From: Treponema sp.
GTDB lineage: Bacteria > Spirochaetota > Spirochaetia > Treponematales > Breznakiellaceae
Direction: 5' to 3'
DNA length: 9,234 nucleotides
NCBI GenBank assembly: GCA_031283505.1
Contig: JAITBO010000086.1
Coordinates: forward strand, 1 to 9,234
The position numbers and the translations under genes were made by a program. Of the stretch, positions 1-5,680 are shown in pieces. A model generated the notes under the pieces. The model was given only the letters and a program-made list of their open reading frames with translations. It ran no database searches and was not told where the DNA came from. Numbering within the stretch: the stretch's first letter is position 1; the number at the start of each line of letters is the position of its first letter.

Positions 1-234
1 TGGCTGAAGCAGACATTCGCCCAGCGGTACAACCGAGAGACGGGGAGGATCGGGCATATCTGGGGGGACAGGTATTGGTCGCGGATAGAGGAAGGGGAGC
101 CGTCTAGGGATGAAGGAAACGGCGAGGCTGCTGCGACTCTGAATACAGGGGTCAGACCCTCTAACGGGAAAAACGGAGGTCCTCCCGGTTTTCCGCTCAT
201 TTTCCCCATATCCGCCAGCCCCGCACCCGGCTAA
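1..234 (+). CDS. C-terminal end of a REP-associated (Y1, IS200/IS605-like) transposase, partial
   Basis: Frame 1 is open from the window edge to a TAA at 232-234, giving the last 77 residues of a protein. The first 30 residues contain RYNRETGRIGHIWGDRYWS, which matches the conserved C-terminal stretch of Y1 HUH transposases of the RAYT type (aromatic-N-R-x-G-x-x-GH-aromatic-W-x-x-R-aromatic). RAYTs are single-domain enzymes that nick and join single-stranded REP hairpins through one tyrosine; the HUH motif and that tyrosine lie upstream of the window, so activity cannot be judged. The last 45 or so residues are low in conserved character and overlap a run of palindromes, one of which (148-160) encodes Thr-Gly-Val-Arg-Pro. 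The nearby repeats and the similar repeats at the right edge fit the RAYT assignment. Start and promoter are not visible. Confidence 0.8.
   Translation, partial: WLKQTFAQRYNRETGRIGHIWGDRYWSRIEEGEPSRDEGNGEAAATLNTGVRPSNGKNGGPPGFPLIFPISASPAPG
148..160. repeat. REP-like palindrome GGGTC-A-GACCC
   Basis: GGGTC (149-153) and GACCC (155-159) form a perfect inverted repeat around one base. The reverse complement of 148-158 is GGTCTGACCCC, which recurs exactly at 9160-9170 near the other end of the window. It sits within the transposase reading frame. RAYT genes are known to be flanked by the REP elements they act on, so this is a plausible REP core; that role is inferred. Confidence 0.55.
167..194. 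repeat. Hairpin within the transposase 3' end
   Basis: GGAAAA-AC-GGAG (167-178) can pair with CTCC-CGGTTTTCC (182-194 region) with one mismatch and one bulged base around a 3-nt loop. There is no T-tract after it, so it does not look like an intrinsic terminator. It is the second of three potential foldbacks in a row at the end of the transposase gene, and may belong to the same REP-like unit. Confidence 0.4.
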
Positions 235-254
235 ACGGCGGGAAACCGGCTGGC
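214..254. repeat. Bulged GC-rich hairpin spanning the transposase stop codon
   Basis: GCCAGC (214-219) pairs with GCTGGC (249-254), and the adjoining CCCGC (220-224) pairs with GCGGG (238-242). This leaves a 13-nt loop that contains the TAA stop and a 6-nt one-sided bulge (243-248). A GC-rich stem with an asymmetric bulge is the general form of REP hairpins recognised by RAYT enzymes. The absence of a T-tract argues against a simple terminator, though some termination effect is possible. Confidence 0.4.
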
Positions 255-495
255 ATCTCCATATCAACCACCTTTTCCACCCCAAGCTAAAGCGTTCCGA
301 GGGAGGAATCCGCCCTAAACCGGATGATGAATCTGAATTGTGGGGCAAGTTTAGGGCTTGTCCTGCGGTTGTTCATTTCCGCTCATTTTTACAAAAAAAC
401 AAAAAAAAATAGTGACAAATGTCACTTTTACTCAAGCAAAACAGCAGGTTCAACGCATTATTCCGATAAACCTATTAAAAGGAGCAACGAAAAAT
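235..495. other. Non-coding leader between transposase tail and sigma-like gene
   Basis: No convincing gene is visible in these 261 bases. They hold the right arm of the bulged hairpin, the second copy of a 14-bp direct repeat (376-389, first copy 190-203), an A-rich tract (391-409) and the perfect palindrome at 411-426. A ribosome-binding site, AAAGGAG (478-484), closes the region. Base composition shifts from GC-rich to AT-rich at about position 385, as expected for a promoter region. I could not place a good -10 box: GTGACA (412-417) resembles a -35, but nothing close to TATAAT lies 15-19 bases after it. Confidence 0.5.
411..426. promoter_or_regulatory. Perfect 16-bp palindrome, candidate operator
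   Basis: AGTGACA and TGTCACT form 7-bp perfect arms around a central AA. It lies 69 bases before the chosen start of the sigma-like gene and immediately after an A-rich tract (391-409), a position typical of an operator for a dimeric regulator. The arm does not match a consensus I can name with confidence. As RNA the 2-nt loop is unfavourable, so a DNA-binding role is likelier than a hairpin. Confidence 0.45.
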
Positions 496-1395
496 ATGAA
501 GGATAACCTGCCTCTGGATTCTCTGTTACGCGAATACAATGAAGGGAAACTGAATAAAAAAAAGCTGGAAGGAATTATTTTTGAGTACATATTAAAAAAC
601 AGCAAACTGTTCAAACTGCAACGCTGGCCCAAAGATGAATGTATCGACTTTCTGTGCTGGCTCTATCCCCGTATTGGCCGGGCTATAGACAAGTACCGGA
701 ACAAAGGCTCTTCCTTTGATGCCTACGTTAATACCATGGTCAGGTGGGCGACCAAAGAGTATGTCCGGACCGATACCATCCATCGTATAACCGAACAAAC
801 CTACTGGGACGAATGTACCCGGGACATGGCGGTATACGAACGGGAGCCGGCCTACGGCGATGCCGCATCTTTTAAATCGATCAACAATCCCCGGCAGGCA
901 TTATTGTTGCTTCTCAAATCCTATTACTTTATATCCGAAGATTTTATCGACAGGGCCGCGCCGGTCATAGGCATGAAAAAAGAAAAGTTGAAACATCTTG
1001 TCGAGCGAGTACGGGATGTACGCCTTCACCATGATGAAGCCATGAAAAATACTCAGGAACATATCCACACTCTGTATTACCGGTGTATCAGTTTTGAAAG
1101 GCAGTTGAATGCCACTGTTAAAGGTTCCATCAGTTACGAAAAAACAAAAAAACGGCTGGAACAGGCCAGAAAACGGCTGGCCTCCATGAGGAACCGGTCC
1201 AAACGGATGCGGTCCCAGCCGACCAATCAGCAGGTAGCGCAGGTTCTGGGGCTTCCCAAAGGTACCGTTGACTCCAATCTTTTTGCCATCAGGGTAAAAT
1301 TCGAATGTGAAAACAAGGAAGAAAAATCGTCCACCGGTAATTATTTTGATGAATACTCCGATGATGATTCTGCCGGTCAGATTGTCGTTAAATGA
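496..1395 (+). CDS. Sigma-70-like regulator of unrecognised subtype
   Basis: The 299-residue protein is probably a DNA-binding transcription factor related to sigma-70. Residues about 44-90 resemble sigma region 2: a hydrophobic helix, then RYR-type residues, GSSFDAY and MVRWATKEY, comparable to the GSSFSTYA...WIR segment of region 2. Residues about 205-240 are very basic and helical. Residues about 241-268 (QPTNQQVAQVLGLPKGTVDS) look like a region 4 helix-turn-helix, where a Leu-Gly-x-x-x-Gly-Thr-Val turn precedes the recognition helix. The tail is acidic. The ATG at 496 is chosen because AAAGGAG at 478-484 lies 11 bases upstream; an upstream in-frame ATG at 358 would add 46 residues across the palindrome and A-tract and has no ribosome-binding site. 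The middle 110 or so residues match nothing I recognise. No anti-sigma gene is adjacent. It may be a divergent sigma factor or a sigma-derived regulator. rlmJ follows after 64 bases. Confidence 0.7.
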   Translation: MKDNLPLDSLLREYNEGKLNKKKLEGIIFEYILKNSKLFKLQRWPKDECIDFLCWLYPRIGRAIDKYRNKGSSFDAYVNTMVRWATKEYVRTDTIHRITEQTYWDECTRDMAVYEREPAYGDAASFKSINNPRQALLLLLKSYYFISEDFIDRAAPVIGMKKEKLKHLVERVRDVRLHHDEAMKNTQEHIHTLYYRCISFERQLNATVKGSISYEKTKKRLEQARKRLASMRNRSKRMRSQPTNQQVAQVLGLPKGTVDSNLFAIRVKFECENKEEKSSTGNYFDEYSDDDSAGQIVVK

Positions 1396-1423
1396 GCCGG
1401 GCCTGGCCAGACAACTGTTCAAA

Positions 1424-1452
1424 TTGCCGCAGCAGGGATTTTATGGTACTAT
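1424..1452 (+). promoter_or_regulatory. Candidate rlmJ promoter, extended -10, start site at the ATG
   Basis: TTGCCG (1424-1429; 4 of 6 to TTGACA) is separated by exactly 17 bases from TACTAT (1447-1452; 4 of 6 to TATAAT), which is preceded by TGG, an extended -10 element. Transcription would begin 7-8 bases after the -10, at 1459-1460, which is the first base of the rlmJ ATG or the one before it. The match is good but not unique to promoters, so this remains a prediction. Confidence 0.45.
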
Positions 1453-1459
1453 TAGGAGG

Positions 1460-2338
1460 ATGCTCAGTTACCGTCATGCCTTTCACGCGGGGAACGCTGC
1501 GGACATCCTCAAGCACAGCGTCCTCCTCTTCTGCCTGGAATACCTTGGACAGAAGGATACTCCCTATCTCTGCATCGACACCCATGCCGGGGCGGGGTTC
1601 TATTCCCTTACCCACGGCTATGCCCTTCAAAACCGGGAATGGGAACGAGGGATAGGCAGACTGTCTGGTTTTACGCCGGATCTGACCGGAACGGCAGGTC
1701 CGGTTCCCACTGTCCCTGTCCTGCCCGCCCTGCTTGAACGGCTTGTGGCGCTTGCGCGGAATTTCCGGCCAGGTCTGGCGGACGGCGGCCCCTGTTATCC
1801 GGGTTCCCCCGCCCTCATCAGGGCCATGCTCCGCCCCAGAGACCGGGCCGTGTGTTTCGAGCTTCACCCGGCGGATTTCACCCTTCTTACACAGGCGCTG
1901 GGGACCGACTGCCGGTTCAGATTGAGGCGGGAAGACGGCTTTGCGGGCCTCAAGAGCCTGCTCCCACCCCCATCCCGCCGGGCTTGTGTCTTCATAGACC
2001 CGCCTTACGAGGTAAAGGAGGACTACGAAAACCTCCCCCATTCTCTGGCCGGAGCCCTAAGACGCTTCTCCTCAGGGCTCTATATTGCCTGGTACCCTCT
2101 TTTGGGGAACAGGGACACAATGCTCCCGGAAACGCTCACCGGTCTTCACCGGGGCGATAAGTGCAGGGTGGAACTACGTACCGCCCCTCGGACAGACCGG
2201 GGAATGTATGGGAGCGGACTGGTCATTCTGAATCCTCCCTGGACACTGAAAGCCGCCCTGGAAAGCGCCATGCCGGTCATGGCGGACCTGCTGGGGGAAG
2301 GCCGAGGTGAGTGGGATCTTCAATGGGAGAGCCTGTAA
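1460..2338 (+). CDS. rlmJ: 23S rRNA (adenine(2030)-N(6))-methyltransferase RlmJ
   Basis: RlmJ transfers a methyl group from S-adenosylmethionine to N6 of A2030 in 23S rRNA, acting on naked or early ribosomal RNA in the cytoplasm. The N-terminus MLSYRHAFHAGNAADILKH is the family hallmark and fixes the start at 1460; Tyr4, His6 and Lys18 are kept. DTHAGAG (residues 40-46) is the SAM-binding motif and DPPY (180-183, within VFIDPPYEV) is the catalytic N6-adenine motif. At 292 residues it is close to the E. coli protein (about 280). The upstream AGGAGG (1454-1459) touches the ATG with no spacer, which is too close for normal ribosome binding; upstream in-frame codons do not resemble the family. 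The gene lies 64 bases after the sigma-like gene and may have its own promoter. No strong terminator follows. Confidence 0.93.
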   Translation: MLSYRHAFHAGNAADILKHSVLLFCLEYLGQKDTPYLCIDTHAGAGFYSLTHGYALQNREWERGIGRLSGFTPDLTGTAGPVPTVPVLPALLERLVALARNFRPGLADGGPCYPGSPALIRAMLRPRDRAVCFELHPADFTLLTQALGTDCRFRLRREDGFAGLKSLLPPPSRRACVFIDPPYEVKEDYENLPHSLAGALRRFSSGLYIAWYPLLGNRDTMLPETLTGLHRGDKCRVELRTAPRTDRGMYGSGLVILNPPWTLKAALESAMPVMADLLGEGRGEWDLQWESL

Positions 2339-2574
2339 CTGGGCTGTATGCGGTGTGACAAAATTACCCAAAATATCAGGGGGCTGTGATTTATTACCCG
2401 GCCCAACAGCCTTCTTACGGGAAAAAAGACAAAATTCTTGTCTATTCATGCGCTTTCCTGCGTTGTCTCCTGCCGGATCGTGCTTCTGGTAGTCCTGGTG
2501 CAGGTCCATTCCTCATTCCAATGTCCACTGTAAAAACCTTGCGGTTAACTGCTTGATAAGCCCACACCTCTTAA
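2339..2574. other. Non-coding gap between rlmJ and the transporter operon
   Basis: I see no supported gene here. GGGCTGT occurs twice (2341-2347 and 2381-2387), and the second copy could pair with ACAGCC at 2406-2411 over a long loop. A small hairpin follows at 2427-2443. None has the stem-plus-T-tract form of a strong intrinsic terminator. The region presumably carries the end of the rlmJ transcript and upstream control sequences of the transporter operon, but no operator stands out. Confidence 0.4.
2427..2443 (+). other. Small AT-rich hairpin after rlmJ
   Basis: AGACAA (2427-2432) and TTGTCT (2438-2443) form a 6-bp stem with a 5-nt loop, preceded by a run of A. There is no T-tract on the plus strand and the stem is weak. 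On the minus strand the A-run would read as a T-run after the stem, which would suit a terminator in the opposite direction, but no minus-strand gene is seen. Function is uncertain. Confidence 0.2.
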
Positions 2575-2603
2575 TTGACACCCCCTCCCCCGGCGGCTAA
2601 GAT
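2575..2603 (+). promoter_or_regulatory. Strong sigma-70-type promoter of the ABC importer operon
   Basis: A perfect TTGACA -35 box (2575-2580) is followed by exactly 17 bases, of C- and G-rich sequence, and then TAAGAT (2598-2603; 4 of 6 to TATAAT including the key first two and last two bases). The expected transcription start, 7 bases past the -10, is A2610, which is the first base of an ATG. The operon would therefore begin with a leaderless mRNA. This is the best promoter match in the window. Confidence 0.7.
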
Positions 2604-2609
2604 ATGCCT

Positions 2610-4508
2610 ATGAAGAAGCGATGTGTCCCTGTCCTGGTATGTATCTTTTTTTCTCTTTTTTCCTTCTCCCTGTTTTCCTGTTCCGGGGATGAGGAGCTTT
2701 CGGAAGAAGACATCGACGCCCTGGAGCTTGAAGGTCTGGAGACTGTTCTCGCCAAAACCACAAGCAAACCCTGGCGGGGGGAGGAATTTGTCCCCGGAAG
2801 GCTGGGCGGGACCTGGAACGGCGTTGTCAGCGCGGATCCCAAAAGTTTTAATATTCAGGTGTCCGAGACGGACAGCCCTACCAGAGCCGTGGTAGGGGCC
2901 ATGCAGGATTACCTTTACGATTACGATCCGGCGGCCCGGCAATGGAAACCCCGTTGCGCCTCCGCGGAGATCGCAGCGGACGAAGAGGCGGGAACCCTGG
3001 ACGTGATCTACACCCTCCGGGAGGATCTCTACTGGACCTGGCATGACTCGGACCGGAAGGTTCCGGTCACCAGCGACGACATTATCTTCTGGTACAACGA
3101 AATTGAAGGGGATCCTGCCTTTAACAGTTCCGCGTATAACAGCCAGTTTGTGACCATGCCGGACGGGACGCAGGAACGCGTCACAATTGAAAAGATAGAC
3201 GACCGCCGCTTTGTCTTTCATTTTCCCCGTATCGTGGCTGATCCCATCCTTTCGACCAACCGCGACATAGCTCCCCGCCTGGATTACGAAGAAGCAAAAC
3301 GGGAACGGGGCGTCCAGGGAGTGCTGGACCTCTTCAACGTGGAAACCGATCCCAAGACCATCCCTTCCATGGGAAAGTGGCATCTCGTGGAATACGCCCC
3401 CCAACAGCGGCTGGTGTACAAACGGAATCCCAACTATTGGGAGAAAGATGGGAACGGCCTTTCCCTTCCCTTTTATGAAGAAGAAATCGCCCGGATTATC
3501 CCGGACGAAAATACCCAGCTTCTCCTGTTCAAGCAGGGAGATACCGACTCTTACGGCCTGCGTCCCGAAGACCTGGACGAGCTTGTCAACAAACAGTTCC
3601 GGGAAACCAAAACAGGGATCTCCGGCTTCTTCCAACGCCTCTTTGGAAAGAATTTCCGCACCGATTATACAGTGTTCAATGCGGAAGGCGCCTTGAGCGC
3701 AAGTATGTGGTTCTTCAACCAGAATCCGGTAAACAGGGACGCCCCGTACTACGAATGGTTCGCCAAAAAGGAATTCCGCCAGGCCATGAGCTGCCTCCTG
3801 AACCGGGACCGGATCGTCAGCCAGGTATACCGGGGACTTGCGGAACCCAAACTCAACTTTTTCCCCGAACCCAATCCTTACTACAACGGGGATATTAAAC
3901 TTCAATACCTTTACGATCAATCCCGCGCCCTTTCGCTTCTGGAATCCGCAGGGTTCGGCCTGGACGGAGCGGGAATTCTCCGGGACGGCAAGGGCCGGGC
4001 GGTGGAATTCGATTTGACCATACGCTCCGACAGTTCCATCAACACCGACATTGCTTCTATCATCATGGATGAATTGGCAAAGGCGGGGATCAAAGTAACC
4101 ATCAGGACCCTTGATTTCCAAAAAATGGTAGAACAACTGTTCGGGACCTACGACTGGCAGTCCATGATCATGGCGCTTTCAGGATCGAACATCTTCCCCA
4201 CCCAGGGCAGCAACGTCTGGCCCTCCACGGGGAACCTCCATATGTGGTATCCCCTCCAGGAGACGCCCGCCACGGCTTGGGAGGCCCGGATCGATTACCT
4301 TTACAACGAAGGGGCTTACACGATTGATCAGGAAAAGGCTAAGGCGATATGGGACGAATACCAGGAGATCATCCTGGAACAGTGTCCGGTGATTTACCTG
4401 GTCAGGCCCCGCAGTTTTGCTGCTCTCCGGGACCGGTGGGATCAGTCGAACGTATATTTTGACAATATCAACGGGTTTGAAACGAACCACATATTCCTAA
4501 GGCCATGA
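2610..4508 (+). CDS. Substrate-binding lipoprotein of a Dpp/Opp-type ABC importer (SBP_bac_5 family)
   Basis: This is the extracytoplasmic receptor that captures the substrate and delivers it to the permeases encoded next. The 632-residue protein opens with MKKRC and a phenylalanine-rich hydrophobic signal, ending in the lipobox LFSC, so Cys24 should be lipidated and the protein membrane-anchored. An acidic linker (about 26-50) precedes the family-5 fold: GGTWNG...DPKSFN near residue 70, the WTWHDSDRKVPVTSDDIIF segment (family pattern W-x-DG-x-P-V-T-A-D-D), and later KEFRQAMSCLLNRDRI (family pattern R-Q-A-hydrophobic-x-x-x-hydrophobic-x-R). The ATG at 2610 is preferred over 2604 because the -10 box ends at 2603 and no ribosome-binding site is present. 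The C-terminal WEARIDYLY...IDQEKAKAIWDEYQ stretch resembles large binding proteins of Thermotoga-type importers, several of which bind oligosaccharides; the substrate could thus be a peptide or a glycan fragment. Confidence 0.9.
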   Translation: MKKRCVPVLVCIFFSLFSFSLFSCSGDEELSEEDIDALELEGLETVLAKTTSKPWRGEEFVPGRLGGTWNGVVSADPKSFNIQVSETDSPTRAVVGAMQDYLYDYDPAARQWKPRCASAEIAADEEAGTLDVIYTLREDLYWTWHDSDRKVPVTSDDIIFWYNEIEGDPAFNSSAYNSQFVTMPDGTQERVTIEKIDDRRFVFHFPRIVADPILSTNRDIAPRLDYEEAKRERGVQGVLDLFNVETDPKTIPSMGKWHLVEYAPQQRLVYKRNPNYWEKDGNGLSLPFYEEEIARIIPDENTQLLLFKQGDTDSYGLRPEDLDELVNKQFRETKTGISGFFQRLFGKNFRTDYTVFNAEGALSASMWFFNQNPVNRDAPYYEWFAKKEFRQAMSCLLNRDRIVSQVYRGLAEPKLNFFPEPNPYYNGDIKLQYLYDQSRALSLLESAGFGLDGAGILRDGKGRAVEFDLTIRSDSSINTDIASIIMDELAKAGIKVTIRTLDFQKMVEQLFGTYDWQSMIMALSGSNIFPTQGSNVWPSTGNLHMWYPLQETPATAWEARIDYLYNEGAYTIDQEKAKAIWDEYQEIILEQCPVIYLVRPRSFAALRDRWDQSNVYFDNINGFETNHIFLRP

Positions 4509-5626
4509 ACGAAACGAACGCCGCAGGCATCCGGTCCCGGCAGGGAGCCGGTTTATCCGGGATTACGGCAGTATTGATGCGGCCTTTCTACGACTTCAAG
4601 CGGAAGGCGCCTCTGGCCTCATATATCACAAGCCGAATCATCACCATGGCGGCGACGCTTTTTATCCTGGGGTTTGCGGTATTCGGCCTTATGGAGCTTG
4701 CCCCCGGCGACATCGTGGATCAAATCATGATGCAACAGCTTTTCAGCGAGGCTCAGGGCCGGGCGGGACAGCGCCGGGACGATGCCATGAACATGGAACA
4801 GCTTGAGGAACAGCGGGCCGTCCTGGGGCTGGACCGGCCTTTCTACGTCCAGTATTTCCGCTGGATAGGCAGGGTCCTGCACGGGGACCTGGGGACCAGT
4901 CTCATTTCCCGCGCGCCGGTGTCTTTTCTTATCGCTTCCCGTATGGCAAATTCGGCGCTTCTCAACCTCATCTCATTGGTACTCATCACCTTCTTTTCGT
5001 TCCTGCTGGGGGTCTACTTTTCCACCAAGGCCGGAACCGCCACGGACCTGGCAGTGACTTTCTTCGCCCTGGTACTCCACGCTTTTCCGGGGATACTGCT
5101 CCTCATCTTGTTGCAGCTCTTCGCGTCGGTGACAGGTCTTTTCCCGGTGACCGCCTATCCCCCCTTCCCCTTTGCTTCGGCTCCGGGACGTTTTGTCTTT
5201 TCCTACGCCCATCACATCTTCCTTCCCCTTCTTGCGTCCTTTCTGGGAGGAATAGGGGGGACCCTGCGGATGATACGGGCGACCATGCTGGATCAACTGG
5301 GGCAGCCCTACATCACGAGCCTCCGTTCCCGGGGCATAAGGGAGTGGCGGGTCTACTTTAACCATGCCTTCAGGAACACCCTGAACCCTTACATCACCGG
5401 AAGCGCCAATCTTCTGGCAAGCCTGTTCTCGGGTTCCCTCATCCTGGAGATCATCTTTGCCTATCCCGGCATAGGCCGGCTCATGTACGAGGCCGTCTTG
5501 CAGGAAGACATCAACCTGGTGCTGGCGAATCTCATGTTCATCTCTTTCCTGGTCCTCCTGGGCATGGTCCTGGCGGACATAATCCTGGCGCTGGTTGATC
5601 CAAGGATACGCTATGGGAAGGAATGA
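4505..5626 (+). CDS. ABC importer permease, DppB/OppB type
   Basis: One of two inner-membrane subunits forming the translocation channel. Of 373 residues, the first 40 or so are a polar cytoplasmic extension longer than usual for the family; an internal ATG at 4577 could be an alternative start. The first membrane helix follows (IITMAATLFILGFAVFGLMELAPGD), ending in the LAPGD motif typical of DppB N-termini. GLDRPFYVQYFRWIGRVLHGDLG is the conserved periplasmic segment. About five further hydrophobic helices follow. The cytoplasmic coupling (EAA-like) loop lies around residues 262-290, with RSRGIREWRVYFNHAFRNTLNP keeping the conserved Gly and the H-A-x-R-N sequence. The protein ends in the typical DPRIRYG. 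The ATG overlaps the stop of the binding-protein gene as ATGA, with only a weak AAGG upstream, which indicates translational coupling. Confidence 0.92.
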   Translation: MNETNAAGIRSRQGAGLSGITAVLMRPFYDFKRKAPLASYITSRIITMAATLFILGFAVFGLMELAPGDIVDQIMMQQLFSEAQGRAGQRRDDAMNMEQLEEQRAVLGLDRPFYVQYFRWIGRVLHGDLGTSLISRAPVSFLIASRMANSALLNLISLVLITFFSFLLGVYFSTKAGTATDLAVTFFALVLHAFPGILLLILLQLFASVTGLFPVTAYPPFPFASAPGRFVFSYAHHIFLPLLASFLGGIGGTLRMIRATMLDQLGQPYITSLRSRGIREWRVYFNHAFRNTLNPYITGSANLLASLFSGSLILEIIFAYPGIGRLMYEAVLQEDINLVLANLMFISFLVLLGMVLADIILALVDPRIRYGKE

Positions 5627-5680
5627 GACGCGAGGGGAAACCGGCGGCGGCGGAACAGGCGCACAAAGGATGAACTGGAA

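Noticed and set aside
358..495. Upstream ATG extending the sigma-like protein by 46 residues
   Set aside because: No ribosome-binding site precedes it and it would place the A-tract and perfect palindrome inside the coding region; AAAGGAG before 496 supports the shorter form.
2571..4136. Long open frame of about 520 codons on the minus strand
   Set aside because: It lies opposite the binding-protein gene, whose family motifs and signal peptide are clear. Its translation shows no recognisable domain, as expected of a shadow frame in GC-rich DNA.
5623..5673. Possible 16-codon leader frame bridging the two permease genes
   Set aside because: The ATG touches AAGGA with no spacer, the product is an unremarkable Ala/Gly/Lys peptide, and the downstream permease has its own ribosome-binding site. 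Translational re-initiation is possible but unsupported.
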